The position numbers and the translations under genes are program-made. The notes under the pieces were generated by a model. That model worked only from the letters and a program-made list of their open reading frames with translations. It did not search any database and was not told the origin of the DNA. A stretch of 31,249 nucleotides of DNA from Victivallales bacterium (lineage in GTDB: Bacteria > Verrucomicrobiota > Lentisphaeria > Oligosphaerales > Oligosphaeraceae): positions 1 to 31,249 of the forward strand of contig JAGCSE010000227.1 in NCBI GenBank assembly GCA_017964325.1, read 5' to 3'. Below, piece after piece: positions 16,796 to 25,182 of the stretch (its first letter is position 1; each line of letters opens with the position of its first letter).

Positions 16796-17323
16796 ATGAA
16801 AAAACTGTCTCTTTCCATTCTTGCAGTGTTCGCCGTCTGCCTGTTCAACACCATGCCGCTCTCCGCGCAGGAAGCCCCCAAACCAATCATTGTGAAAGCC
16901 GCCCCGCCAACGGCAGCTCCCGCAACGAATACCGCTCCCGCAACGACGGTCGCCCCGCCGGCAGCAGCTCCAGTGATGACAACTGGTCCCGCCACCATCA
17001 TTCCGGACATCGTCATCGTTCCCGCCTCTTCCGTCCCGCTTGCCAGTATGCAGAAAGCCGTGAAAGAGGCCGCCATCAGGCGTGACTGGATTCCCAAGGT
17101 TCTCTCCGACAACACCATCCGCTGCGATTTAAGCGTCCGCGGCAAACACCGTGTCATCATCGATGTGATTCTCGCAACGGATAAAATCATATTCCGCTAT
17201 GTCAGCAGCGAAAACATGAACTACGATCCTGTCAAGAAGAAAATCCACCGCAAATACGAGGGATGGGTTAAGATTCTCGGGCAGGAAATCAACAAATCCC
17301 TCGTGATGATGGGTGCGGAATAA
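16796..17323 (+). CDS. Small secreted protein with Pro/Ala/Thr-rich linker and conserved C-terminal domain
   Basis: This 175-residue protein has a clear signal peptide (MKKLSLSILAVFAVCLF...LSAQ, about 1-24) and a low-complexity linker rich in Pro, Ala and Thr (about 25-75). A compact domain follows (about 80-175): LASMQKAVKEAAIRRDWIPKVL, then IRCDLSVRGKHRVIIDVIL, FRYVSSENMNYD, and HRKYEGWVKILGQEINKSL. This strand pattern, with the SSENMNYD and IHRKYEGWV landmarks, recalls a widespread family of small periplasmic or lipoprotein domains of unknown function in Gram-negative bacteria. No catalytic residues are evident. AAGGAAA precedes the ATG at good spacing. It lies between the GH99-like gene and the alpha/beta hydrolase. 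Confidence 0.8.
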   Translation: MKKLSLSILAVFAVCLFNTMPLSAQEAPKPIIVKAAPPTAAPATNTAPATTVAPPAAAPVMTTGPATIIPDIVIVPASSVPLASMQKAVKEAAIRRDWIPKVLSDNTIRCDLSVRGKHRVIIDVILATDKIIFRYVSSENMNYDPVKKKIHRKYEGWVKILGQEINKSLVMMGAE

Positions 17324-17365
17324 CGAAAAATCTCCACTCCAGAAAGGCGCGAGATCCGTTCAGTC

Positions 17366-18157
17366 ATGAACATCTGTCTTTTCCCAAAAAACTTACAACA
17401 AAAACGACGTCTTTGGCTTCTTTGTGCCGTCTTCTTGATGCTCATGCTCATAGGCTGTATTCGCATCGAAAAATATCTCTTTCCGCAGCCGCCCGCTACG
17501 CCAATGGCGGGCAACTGCCGTCTGTCTTCTGAAACCGAAACGCTTGACGCACTATGGCTGGAGGGACGAAAGGACATGCCCGTCGTCCTTTTCAGCCACG
17601 GCAACTACCAGAGAATAGTCGATATCATGTCGTTCTGCGAAAATTTCCAACGACATGGCTACAGCATACTTGCCTACGACTACGCAGGTTACGGTGGTTC
17701 CACAGGTAAACCGTCGGTAACACAGTCATGTCTCGACATCGAAAACGCATACGATTATCTAATAAAGGAAAAGGGTGTCAAAGCAGAAGACATCGTCGCC
17801 ATCGGCTACTCCGTCGGAAGCGGTCCCAGTTGCCATCTTGCTTCGAAATATCCCCTGAAATCACTTGTACTTTGTGCGCCGTTCGCATCTGCCGTACACG
17901 TTGTCTTCCCATTTTCACTTCCAGGAGATAAGTTCCTGAACCACAGGCTTCTTGCCAAATGCGACGTTCCCGTCCTGATTTTTCATGGCGAACGCGACAG
18001 CATCATCCCCTACAGAAATAGTAAATTGCTTTATAAGAAGGCAAAAGGACGCAAACGCCTGGTCTCTCCCCCCGAAGCCGACCACAATGACTTGTTCAAC
18101 TGCCTCGGCGACACTTTTTGGCAAGAACTGTCCGATTTTCTCGATGCAAAGGAATGA
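17366..18157 (+). CDS. Membrane-anchored or lipoprotein alpha/beta hydrolase
   Basis: This 263-residue serine hydrolase of the ABHD13/ABHD17-like branch has a basic, hydrophobic N terminus (about 13-31) ending in LIGC, which fits a lipobox with C31 as the lipidated residue. The oxyanion region is FSHGNYQ. The nucleophile is S149 in GYSVG, and the acid D211 (GERDSIIP) and base H240 (EADHNDLF) complete the triad. YDYAGYGGSTGKP is the typical conserved segment of this branch. Members cleave esters or thioesters; the substrate is unknown. The ribosome site is weak. It ends a plus-strand run and converges with the small membrane protein gene at 18190. Confidence 0.9.
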   Translation: MNICLFPKNLQQKRRLWLLCAVFLMLMLIGCIRIEKYLFPQPPATPMAGNCRLSSETETLDALWLEGRKDMPVVLFSHGNYQRIVDIMSFCENFQRHGYSILAYDYAGYGGSTGKPSVTQSCLDIENAYDYLIKEKGVKAEDIVAIGYSVGSGPSCHLASKYPLKSLVLCAPFASAVHVVFPFSLPGDKFLNHRLLAKCDVPVLIFHGERDSIIPYRNSKLLYKKAKGRKRLVSPPEADHNDLFNCLGDTFWQELSDFLDAKE

Positions 18158-18189
18158 GATCAATTCACTCTATCCATGACAATATGAAA

Positions 18190-18525
18190 TTACGGTTCAA
18201 AAAGAAAGCTAATGGAGAATGTGACGACGTTCGCCAAGAATACGAAGCCGCATAGTTTCCATGAAAAGCGGAACAGCAGCCCGTATGCAATGAATTCCAC
18301 AATGAAGACGACGGCCTCCCCAAGAAGCACTGGCAGAGATAACAACGTCAACTCCCTGCCAGACAACCAGAAACAAAGATTCAACAGGATGTTCGTCGTG
18401 AAATTGACAATCACGCACGCTATCATGAAACGACGGCTTCTGTATTCTTGATTCGTGATGAAGACTAACGCTTCCAGGAGTATCGTCAAAAAGGCGCTTC
18501 CCAATATAACCATCAGCATAAACAT
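18190..18525 (-). CDS. Small integral membrane protein, function unknown
   Basis: This 111-residue protein has three to four hydrophobic segments (MLMVILGSAFLTILLEALVF; FMIACVIVNFTTNILLNLCFW; LLGEAVVFIVEFIAYGLLF; and a final one) with short charged turns (TNQEYRSRRF). I do not recognise the family. It begins 12 bp after the MFS stop on the same strand, so the two are probably co-transcribed and may work together. The start at 18525 is uncertain because codons 1, 3/4 and 5 are all possible; GGGTGA close upstream is a poor Shine-Dalgarno. The overlapping frame at 18209-18532 is a shadow, with no membrane pattern. Confidence 0.65.
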   Translation of the reverse strand: MFMLMVILGSAFLTILLEALVFITNQEYRSRRFMIACVIVNFTTNILLNLCFWLSGRELTLLSLPVLLGEAVVFIVEFIAYGLLFRFSWKLCGFVFLANVVTFSISFLFEP

Positions 18526-18536
18526 TTGTCACCCAA

Positions 18537-19541
18537 CTATTTTGTGCATATCCGCCATGCGATGCCGAAACTCACGGCCGCCATCAGATAGGCTATGCTG
18601 AAAATAGTCGTATGATTCGGAAGAAACTGCATCAAGGCGCCAGGAAACAACACGGCCGCCGCCAATCCAAACATCAGTCCAGGAGACGCTGGATACAATT
18701 TCACCAAAACATACAACGTGATGGCCATCAACAAGTTGGCGATGAACTGTGCGGTCAGCGCAAGCACAATGCTTTCACCTCCAAACGCAAACAGCAACCA
18801 TGACACCGCCAACGCACCGACACCTATCCGCCAATGCCCGTAGCGGTCGCCCATGAATCCCCCAGCCATTTTGCCTGCCATGACCAGTAGAAAACACAAA
18901 ACAGACAACCATGCGGAATTTTTCCATGGCGACGGTCCGCAGAATCCTGCCGCCGCTCTGCAAAAGACGCAGAACGTCATCATGCCAACCGCCATAATAT
19001 GTTGGAATTCAGCATGTTTTGATTCATTTTCCGCCATCGGTGTTTCAGGCGTTCCATCTGGCCATAGCCAGCAAAACAGGCAAAAAGTCAAGAATATTCC
19101 TGCCAACGACACCATCCAAAGCTCCATTGGAAATAAACACCCAAGACCAATGCCTAACGCGCCAGGAGCGACAAACAAGCCAAGTTCGCGAGCCTTCCCA
19201 TGTCCTGTATGTGTATGGCGGCGAATGATTTCCCTTCCTGCTGAGACATGGAACAAGCTGTTGCCAAGCCCCAACAGGACTATTGCAAGCCATGGCTGTT
19301 CCAACGCGCCCGTCGCGCCTGACACCACCATTACAATGGACAGATGCCACAGCCATCGGTCATGCTTCACCTTATCTGCCAGCCATCCCGTAAAAATCTG
19401 TGTGGCAAACGCCAACAGATTATAAAGGAACACCAGTTGGAAAGCGTTTTCCGGGTTGTCTTCGACAACACATCCCAATAATGCCGATCCACAAAGTGCA
19501 TCGACAAAAAAATGGAATGCCATCCCGAAAAGTAGAATCAT
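18537..19541 (-). CDS. MFS-type transporter
   Basis: This 334-residue polytopic membrane protein has about 10-11 segments. MFS features include the loop 2-3 motif FTGWLADKVKHDRW (variant of GxLaDrxGrk), GLGNSLFHVSAGREIIRR, and a second-half counterpart KMAGGFMGDRYGHWRIG. Proton- or ion-coupled solute transport is expected; the substrate is unknown. It is shorter than the usual 380-420 residues, mainly at the N terminus, which starts directly with the first helix (MILLFGMAFHFFVDALCG). It follows the CBM9-like gene after a 95-bp gap containing 14-bp tandem repeats and is followed by the small membrane protein. Confidence 0.82.
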   Translation of the reverse strand: MILLFGMAFHFFVDALCGSALLGCVVEDNPENAFQLVFLYNLLAFATQIFTGWLADKVKHDRWLWHLSIVMVVSGATGALEQPWLAIVLLGLGNSLFHVSAGREIIRRHTHTGHGKARELGLFVAPGALGIGLGCLFPMELWMVSLAGIFLTFCLFCWLWPDGTPETPMAENESKHAEFQHIMAVGMMTFCVFCRAAAGFCGPSPWKNSAWLSVLCFLLVMAGKMAGGFMGDRYGHWRIGVGALAVSWLLFAFGGESIVLALTAQFIANLLMAITLYVLVKLYPASPGLMFGLAAAVLFPGALMQFLPNHTTIFSIAYLMAAVSFGIAWRICTK

Positions 19542-19595
19542 CCTTCTTCAACGCCCTTCACAGCTAATAGCCTCCCCTAATATCCCTTGTATCTC

Positions 19596-19645
19596 TTTTA
19601 GCCTTAGGCTTTTAGCTTTAGGCTCCATGTCGCGGTTTACCGCGA
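19596..19645 (-). repeat. 14-bp tandem repeat and stop-codon hairpin between CBM9-like and MFS genes
   Basis: TTTTAGCCTTAGGC (19596-19609) is followed directly by TTTTAGCTTTAGGC (19610-19623), 13 of 14 bases identical. AGCCT-T-AGGCT (19600-19610) is itself a palindrome. Beside it, TCGCGGT-TT-ACCGCGA (19630-19645) forms a perfect hairpin whose loop holds the TAA stop codon of the CBM9-like gene. No T-run follows, so this is not a classical terminator. Confidence 0.6.
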
Positions 19646-20311
19646 AGCGGAAAGCTCCAATTCTCCAAAGCAGTCGGGCAGATGGAAATTCAAGACACTC
19701 ACAGGATTCCATGTCAGCCAATGTGGATGGCTGCTGTGGTCTGCACATTTGTAGAAATTACCACGCCATGTCGCGCCGTCCAACGACGGAATCTGCCCGC
19801 AATACGGCTCCAACGCTGCCATCGGCAGCGCAAATTGCGCATACCACGTCACAGGTTCCGTGATTTCAGGCATGACGCGACGTCCAAACGATGTCTTCAC
19901 CGTCACAAGCTTCCCATATTTCGGTTCCACCATTGAATAATCCTCGAAGCCAGTCTTCGTCCGCTTCCAATTGCGCACGTATGACATCAGATACGCGCCG
20001 CCCGCACTCATCTCCAAGTTGAAATAGCCTGGGCCAACTGGCGGTTTGAAGAAAAATTCCACGCAGGAGTCTTCACAGACAGGAGCCTGGAAGCCTTCCT
20101 TTTCCGCCAAGACATAACGGTCCTGAACTTGGTAGATTCCATATAAGTTGCGTTCATCATGAAGGATACGGACTTTTACTATCGGATGATGTCCGCTGCC
20201 TTCCGGCCGCAGGTTCGACAGTTCCGCCGTCTCGGCGTTTTTCCAGCAGTCTCCATCCCACGCAAAATCCATCGTGGGGACAATCGTCGTCTTATTAATA
20301 TTGTATTTCAT
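19637..20311 (-). CDS. Stand-alone CBM9/DOMON-like carbohydrate-binding protein
   Basis: This 224-residue single-domain protein has the layout of family-9-type carbohydrate-binding proteins: an N-terminal WDGDCWKNAETAELSNLRP, then VKVRILHDERNLYGIYQVQD, CEDSCVEFFFKPP, GYFNLEMSAGG, and a C-terminal WRGNFYKCADHSSHPHWLTW followed by NFHLPDCFGELEL. No signal peptide is present, unusual for a sugar-binding module, so it is probably cytoplasmic or uses another route. ATG 20311 is chosen over GTG 20326 because AAAGGAAG lies directly upstream of the ATG. It follows the serine hydrolase gene after a repeat-filled 53-bp gap. Its role may be sugar binding or scaffolding (inference). Confidence 0.85.
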   Translation of the reverse strand: MKYNINKTTIVPTMDFAWDGDCWKNAETAELSNLRPEGSGHHPIVKVRILHDERNLYGIYQVQDRYVLAEKEGFQAPVCEDSCVEFFFKPPVGPGYFNLEMSAGGAYLMSYVRNWKRTKTGFEDYSMVEPKYGKLVTVKTSFGRRVMPEITEPVTWYAQFALPMAALEPYCGQIPSLDGATWRGNFYKCADHSSHPHWLTWNPVSVLNFHLPDCFGELELSASR

Positions 20312-20331
20312 GATTCTTCCTTTCACATATC

Positions 20332-20369
20332 TTAATGATTAATTTAATCATTAATCATTAATCATTAAA
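20332..20369. repeat. 23-bp palindrome plus 7-bp tandem repeats
   Basis: TTAATGATTAA-T-TTAATCATTAA (20332-20354) is a perfect palindrome around one base. It runs into further copies of the heptamer AATCATT up to 20369, overlapping the stop codon of the serine hydrolase. This 38-bp AT-only-like element fills most of the gap to the CBM9-like gene. It could be an operator, a hairpin affecting mRNA decay, or a small repeat element. Confidence 0.7.
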
Positions 20370-21810
20370 TCCTATGTCCAATCAGCTTAGGCCATTGCGA
20401 CGCGCCGAAGAAGCAGTAATTCTTGGCGGCATCGACGTGCAACGTCCCGTCGTCCATTATTTTGCATTTGAACTGCACACGGAACGGACCTTCCACGCCA
20501 CAACAAAGCAATGTCAGTTCACGGTCGCCTGTCCACGCCATCGCACCTGCACTCAAACGACCGTCCTGTTCAGGGCACCAATTGTCGGCGTTGTCTCGCC
20601 AACCGTCGCGACCAAAACTCAACGATTTTGCCGTCCCATCCTTCCAGACAAGTGTGACACGGCAACCATACCGTTCAAATCGGAATCCCAATGTCTTAAT
20701 TCCAAACGGATTGTCGTCTATCGCAAAATCGCCGGACAACAAGTCCGCCGTGCAACTGCTGAATCCGACAGGACGTCGCATTTCCGTATTTTGCGCTGCT
20801 TCATATAAATCCGCCATGCCCTGCGCATCTTCAGGCAACGGCTCGTCATGTACGGCCGGAAGCAGCTTATCCCACAGAATCGTCAACACATTCTGCATAT
20901 TGCCGATGGATTCCGTCATCGCCACTACCATGTCCTGTTTGGGCATGACGATGCAGTACTGACCGTATGCGCCGTCGCCGCGATAGACACCTTCCGGCTG
21001 GCAAAGCCAAAATTGGAAGCCATAGCCCTGCGCCCAATCTAAAACGCCATGATTGCTGTTGTCCATCTGCTTTGACGTCGCCATTGCAAGCCATTCCGCT
21101 GGAACAAGTTGCTGATCGTCCCACTTGCCCTTTTGCAGACAGAGCTGACCGAATTTGGCGATGTCTTCCGTCGTCAGCGAAAGTCCCCAGCCACCAGTCG
21201 CAATACCGGCGGGACACGTCTCCCATATCGGTCGCGCGATGCCCAGTGGTTCGAAAAGCCGCGGCATCAGATAATCGACAAGATTCAATCCTGTCTTGCG
21301 TGTGACCAACGCCGACAACATATACGTGCCCAGACTATTATAAACAAACGTGGTACCAGGCTTGTATGGAATCTCCTGCTCGAAGAACGCCTTCTGCCAA
21401 TCCTGCACGCCTTCAACCATCATCTGCGTCGCATAGCACATCTTCTGGCCGCAGGACATCGTCAAGAGATGGCGGACGGTCATCTCCTTTAATTGGTCGC
21501 TTATGACTGACGGCATTTTGTCTGGAAACAAATCCGTCACATGATCGTCCAATCCAAATAAGCCTTCGGAAATCGCGAAGCCGACCGCCGTTGACGTGAA
21601 GCTCTTGCTCAATGAGAACAGCTTGTGCGGCAAATCCGCCCTGTACGGACGCCAGTAATTCTCATGAATCACCTTGCCATGGCGCAACACCATGAAACTA
21701 TTCACCTGATCGTCGCCGCCCAACTTGCCAAAACGGTCCAGGCAAGCCTTTAACCCTCTAGAGGAAACGCCCTCCGCTTCAGGCGTACTGCGTTCTAATC
21801 TGCTTAACAT
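20365..21810 (-). CDS. Serine beta-lactamase-fold hydrolase (class C/EstB-like)
   Basis: This 481-residue protein has a beta-lactamase/penicillin-binding fold. FSLSKSFTS supplies the SxxK pair (S66, K69), and FVYNSLGTYML supplies the YxN-type tyrosine. The N-terminal GLKACLDRFGKLGG...NSFMVLRHGKVI is characteristic of the Beta-lactamase (PF00144) family. An additional beta-rich C-terminal domain (about 385-481) carries LVWKDGTAKSLSFG. Such proteins are usually esterases or peptidases, not antibiotic resistance enzymes. There is no signal peptide, arguing against a secreted beta-lactamase. Start 21810 is chosen over 21822 because GGGAG lies five bases upstream of it. It sits directly after the epimerase terminator and ahead of the CBM9-like gene. 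The substrate may be an esterified sugar (inference). Confidence 0.88.
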   Translation of the reverse strand: MLSRLERSTPEAEGVSSRGLKACLDRFGKLGGDDQVNSFMVLRHGKVIHENYWRPYRADLPHKLFSLSKSFTSTAVGFAISEGLFGLDDHVTDLFPDKMPSVISDQLKEMTVRHLLTMSCGQKMCYATQMMVEGVQDWQKAFFEQEIPYKPGTTFVYNSLGTYMLSALVTRKTGLNLVDYLMPRLFEPLGIARPIWETCPAGIATGGWGLSLTTEDIAKFGQLCLQKGKWDDQQLVPAEWLAMATSKQMDNSNHGVLDWAQGYGFQFWLCQPEGVYRGDGAYGQYCIVMPKQDMVVAMTESIGNMQNVLTILWDKLLPAVHDEPLPEDAQGMADLYEAAQNTEMRRPVGFSSCTADLLSGDFAIDDNPFGIKTLGFRFERYGCRVTLVWKDGTAKSLSFGRDGWRDNADNWCPEQDGRLSAGAMAWTGDRELTLLCCGVEGPFRVQFKCKIMDDGTLHVDAAKNYCFFGASQWPKLIGHRI

Positions 21811-21824
21811 ACTTGCTCCCATTG

Positions 21825-21863
21825 AAAAAAAGGCACAAAAAACAATACTGCTTCTTGTGCCTT
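21825..21863 (-). terminator. Intrinsic terminator after the TIM-barrel epimerase gene
   Basis: Nine-base arms AAGGCACAA (21830-21838) and TTGTGCCTT (21855-21863) pair, followed on the minus strand by a T-run (complement of 21825-21831). It lies about 100 bases beyond the epimerase stop and just ahead of the serine hydrolase start. A second hairpin, TATCAC..GTGATA with CCTC/GAGG inside, lies at 21898-21921. Confidence 0.8.
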
Positions 21864-21960
21864 GATTGCTCCCAAAGCTTCGCCTAGGGATTATTCATAT
21901 CACGCCTCTTCGAGGGTGATAAAATATAAACGTCTTGTTTAGATTTATCAGAGCATATAA

Positions 21961-22959
21961 CTAACGTTCAAAAGCAGCATCAAAGGCGATGTCGCTCGCG
22001 GGGAAATCGATCTTGCGGACGAATGCGCAAGCATCCTTCGCGCCGTATTCGCGGTTCATGCCGCTGTCTTCCCATTCGACGGAGAGTGGGCCCTGATAGC
22101 CGATGCGGTTCAATTCGCGGATGATCTCCTCAAAATTCACGCCGCCATGGCCCGGGCTGCGGAAATCCCAGCCGCGGTTCGGCTGGCCAAAATTGATATG
22201 GCTGGAAAGGATGCCCGTCTTGCCGTCGAGCGTGACCTTCGAATCTTTGATATGGACATGGTAGATGCGATCCGGGAACTCGCGGATGAACTGCGCAGGA
22301 TCCATGCCCTGCCACAGCAGATGGCTCGGGTCGAAATTGAAACCGAACGCAGGACGGTAGTCAATGGCTTCCAACGCTTTCTTGGCTGTGTAGAGGTCGA
22401 ACGCAATTTCCGTCGGATGGACTTCCAACGCGAACTTGATGCCGTATTTGTCGAACTCATCGAGAATCGGATTCCACATCTTCGCAAAATACTTGAAACC
22501 GTCATCGACCATCTGGTCGGAAACTGGCGGGAAACTGTAGAGCATATGCCAGATGGAGGACCCCGTGAAACCGTTGACGACGGAGATGCCGAGGTTCTTC
22601 GCGGCCTTGGCGGAAGCCTTCATGGATTCAACTGCCCATTCGCGCTTCGCTTCAGGCTTGCCGTTGCATTCCTTCGGAACCATGCCGAAACCGTCCGAAC
22701 GGCTGTCGTTATTCGGATCGCAGACCAACTGGCCAGCCAGATGGTTGCTGATCGCCCAGCATTTCAGACCGCTTTTCGCCAACGTGGCAAGCTGTGCTTT
22801 GCAGTAGGCTTTGCTTGAAGCGGCTTTGAAAACGTCCATGTGGTCGCCCCAGCAGGCCAGTTCCAAACCGTCATAACCAAATGAGGCAATTTTCGGAGCA
22901 AGCTCCGCCAACGGCAGATCCGCCCACTGACCCGTGAATATCGTGACTGGATGCGACAT
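21961..22959 (-). CDS. Sugar phosphate isomerase/epimerase-like TIM-barrel protein
   Basis: This 332-residue protein belongs to the xylose-isomerase-like TIM-barrel superfamily and is distinct from the one at 12852. Four metal-ligand positions are visible: KFALEVHPTEI (Glu), FGFNFDPSHLLW (Asp, His), YHVHIKDSKV (His) and LSVEWEDSGMNREYG (Glu). The segment SRSDGFGMVPKE and GGVNFEEIIRELN fit members that epimerise or isomerise sugars or oxidised sugars in the cytosol. AAAGGAGA lies at ideal distance before the ATG. It is followed by two hairpins including a terminator, so it is probably expressed alone. Confidence 0.92.
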   Translation of the reverse strand: MSHPVTIFTGQWADLPLAELAPKIASFGYDGLELACWGDHMDVFKAASSKAYCKAQLATLAKSGLKCWAISNHLAGQLVCDPNNDSRSDGFGMVPKECNGKPEAKREWAVESMKASAKAAKNLGISVVNGFTGSSIWHMLYSFPPVSDQMVDDGFKYFAKMWNPILDEFDKYGIKFALEVHPTEIAFDLYTAKKALEAIDYRPAFGFNFDPSHLLWQGMDPAQFIREFPDRIYHVHIKDSKVTLDGKTGILSSHINFGQPNRGWDFRSPGHGGVNFEEIIRELNRIGYQGPLSVEWEDSGMNREYGAKDACAFVRKIDFPASDIAFDAAFER

Positions 22960-23034
22960 CGTTTTCTCCTTTGTTCGTCTTGTTTGCTTGTTAATGGTTG
23001 TCTATTGTAAATACTTGAAAATAAAAAACAATCG

Positions 23035-24099
23035 TCATTGCTTGTAGGCGTTTCCAACAGATGTGCTCTGCGGCTGTCCGAACAGCACGTGCGGGTCTTT
23101 TAGAAGCTCGCCAAGACCATTGATGACTGCATGCAACGAATCTTCTGCCACCAGGGTAAACAGATTCGTTTCAGTTTGAATGCGTTCCGCCAATCCTTTA
23201 AGCAACGACCCACCGCCTGCCAGGCGGATTCCGTTATTGAGAAGGTCGCCTGCCAATTCAGGCTTGCATTTGTCCAACGTGCGGCGAATCGCCGCGATGA
23301 TCTGGTTTATGGGCGGATCCAATGCCTTGCGGATTTCCTCCGCCGTAATCGTCACTTCGCGAGGAAGGCTGTTGCCATGCTGCCCCAACTCCCGGCCTTT
23401 GACTTCCATCGAATCCTGCAAGTTCTCAACAGGAGCCGCACTGCCGATTGTCTTCTTGATATCTTCCGCCATGCGTTCACCAATCAGCAGCGAATGCGTT
23501 TTCATCATGTATTCGCGAATGGCGTCATCCATGGCGTCGCCGCCACATTTCACGCTCTCCGCGTTCACAATCGAAGACAGCGAAATGATCGCGACTTCCG
23601 ACGTGCCGCCGCCGATATCGACAATCATGCTGCCCGTCGGATCGCTGACAGGCAGCTTCACGCCGATCGCACTCGCCAAAGGCTCTGGAACAAGACGCAC
23701 TTCGCGCGCCCCCGCCTTTTTCGCACTGTCCTGCACGGCACGCACTTCCACTTCGTTGATTCCGTATGGCACAGCTATGACAACGCGCGGCTGCATCACT
23801 TTGTAGTGGCCACGGCTCTTGTTGATGAAATAGCGCAGCATTTCATCCGCAACTTCCGCGTCCGCAATGACACCGTCCTTCATCGGACGAATCGTCAGAA
23901 TATTGCCAGGATTACGACCGAGCATGTCCTTCGCACGCTTTCCTACTGCGATGACTTTGTTCGTGTCCTTGTTCAAGGCGACGACAGACGGTTCTTCCAT
24001 GACAATCCCACGACCTGCGACGTGCACCAGCGTGTTCATCGTCCCAAGATCAATGCCGATGTCATCCGAAAAAACTGTCATTAATTTATCTATCAACAT
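23035..24099 (-). CDS. mreB: Rod shape-determining protein MreB
   Basis: This 354-residue bacterial actin polymerises under the inner membrane and directs lateral cell-wall synthesis. Actin-fold motifs are present: DIGIDLGTMNTLVHV (phosphate 1), VEVRAVQDSAKKAGAREVRLVPEPLASAIG (connect 1 region), DIGGGTSEVAIISL (phosphate 2) and RLAGGGSLLKGL (adenosine loop). Length is normal for the family. The start at 24099 has GAGG close upstream, and a better AGGAGG lies farther away; an internal ATG at codon 7 is possible. No mreC, mreD, pbp2 or rodA lies next to it, unlike the usual mre operon. A short CAAT/ATTG stem with a T-rich tail follows the stop. Confidence 0.95.
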   Translation of the reverse strand: MLIDKLMTVFSDDIGIDLGTMNTLVHVAGRGIVMEEPSVVALNKDTNKVIAVGKRAKDMLGRNPGNILTIRPMKDGVIADAEVADEMLRYFINKSRGHYKVMQPRVVIAVPYGINEVEVRAVQDSAKKAGAREVRLVPEPLASAIGVKLPVSDPTGSMIVDIGGGTSEVAIISLSSIVNAESVKCGGDAMDDAIREYMMKTHSLLIGERMAEDIKKTIGSAAPVENLQDSMEVKGRELGQHGNSLPREVTITAEEIRKALDPPINQIIAAIRRTLDKCKPELAGDLLNNGIRLAGGGSLLKGLAERIQTETNLFTLVAEDSLHAVINGLGELLKDPHVLFGQPQSTSVGNAYKQ

Positions 24100-24263
24100 A
24101 TAGCCTCAAAGCCTCCTTGCTCTTATATATGCCCCAACCGTCTTTGACTCACGTCAACACATAATTTTCCCTCTCAAACTGTTCTGATATTGCGGCATCC
24201 ACCCAATACGCCACAAAAAAAACGTTTTTTTACCTCCTTCTTTCCATACGCCCCCAACAGGCG

Positions 24264-25106
24264 TCAATTGCTCAAATTGTAGAATTTCATAATTGCGTTC
24301 CAGCCATCCTGAGCCGTCTCGCAATATGTAAACAAGTTCAAATCCCCTGGGGAAATCAAACCGTTTTCAATGAATACATCCCAATTGATCAACTTGTCCC
24401 AAAATTCACGACCATACAGCAAAACAGGTATCCGTTCCATTTTCTTGGTCTGGATCAATGTCAACGCCTCGAAAAGCTCATCCATTGTGCCGAAGCCGCC
24501 AGGGAAGCACGCCAGCACTTTCGCGCGTTTCAAAAAGTGCATCTTGCGAATACTAAAATAATGGAAAAGGAAGCTGAGCTCCGGCGTGATGTATTCGTTC
24601 GGATACTGCTCAAATGGCAACGTTATATTCAAACCTCCTGACATGCCGCCCGCATCGGATGCGCCGCGGTTGCCCGCCTCCATAATGCCGCCGCCGCCAC
24701 CTGTCACGACCACAAAACGATGCGTCCCGTCCAAATCCCGGCTCTGACATTCACGCGTCACCAACGCAGCGAAATCCCGTGCCACTTGATAGTACTTGCT
24801 TTGCGCGACAAGATTCTCCGCCGCCTTGACAGCCGCCTTCAGCGCAGCATCTTCAGGCTTGGCCTCCAATGCCTTCTGCGCGGCCGCCAGACGCTCATTG
24901 GCAACATCAGGCGGCAACGTGCGGGCACTGCCGAAAAGCACAAACGTCGATTCAATCTCCAAAGAGCTAAACGCCATCTCCGTCTTCAGATATTCCAATT
25001 CGAGGCGGATGCCACGGCACGCCCCAGAATGCAGGAATTCTTCATCCTCACACGCACGAAGACCAGGCGTCTCCCTGAAATCGACTTTTACTGTTTTCTT
25101 GCCCAT
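24264..25106 (-). CDS. LOG-family (TIGR00730-like) nucleotide-processing protein
   Basis: This 280-residue protein has a Rossmann-like core holding the signature CFPGGFGTMDELFEALTLIQTKK, matching the PGGxGTxxE active-site motif of LOG/lysine-decarboxylase-like proteins. Known members are cytokinin-activating phosphoribohydrolases or pyrimidine/purine nucleotide monophosphate glycosidases; despite old names they are not lysine decarboxylases. The N-terminal ESTFVLFGSARTLPP fits the first nucleotide-binding strand and loop, and VVTGGGGGIMEAGNRGASDAGG the second. A longer N terminus and an inserted helix (NERLAAAQKALEAKPEDAAL) make it longer than the about 190-residue type. No signal peptide is seen, so it is probably cytoplasmic. 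The ribosome site is poor. Confidence 0.92.
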   Translation of the reverse strand: MGKKTVKVDFRETPGLRACEDEEFLHSGACRGIRLELEYLKTEMAFSSLEIESTFVLFGSARTLPPDVANERLAAAQKALEAKPEDAALKAAVKAAENLVAQSKYYQVARDFAALVTRECQSRDLDGTHRFVVVTGGGGGIMEAGNRGASDAGGMSGGLNITLPFEQYPNEYITPELSFLFHYFSIRKMHFLKRAKVLACFPGGFGTMDELFEALTLIQTKKMERIPVLLYGREFWDKLINWDVFIENGLISPGDLNLFTYCETAQDGWNAIMKFYNLSN

Positions 25107-25182
25107 CCTTCGATTCCGTCTTTCCCGTCACAAAATCAACAAATATCGCAAAAACACACCATCTGAAAAATCGCATTAGACG

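Noticed and set aside
20365..21810. Antibiotic-resistance beta-lactamase
   Set aside because: The fold and SxxK motif fit the wider PF00144 hydrolases; there is no signal peptide and a beta-rich extra C-terminal domain.
23131..24084. 317-residue open frame opposite mreB
   Set aside because: Antisense to a strongly conserved actin-like gene; the encoded sequence has no domain pattern and no ribosome site.
24124..24157. TTGACG with TATATA as an mreB promoter
   Set aside because: The spacing is 20-22 bp with no adequate -10 at 16-18 bp, though the TTGAC-N4-GTCAA dyad is noted.
24215..24231. A8-CG-T7 palindrome upstream of mreB
   Set aside because: Not a strong terminator stem; it may be a poly-A/T tract by chance and lies beyond the LOG stop without a convincing U-run hairpin.
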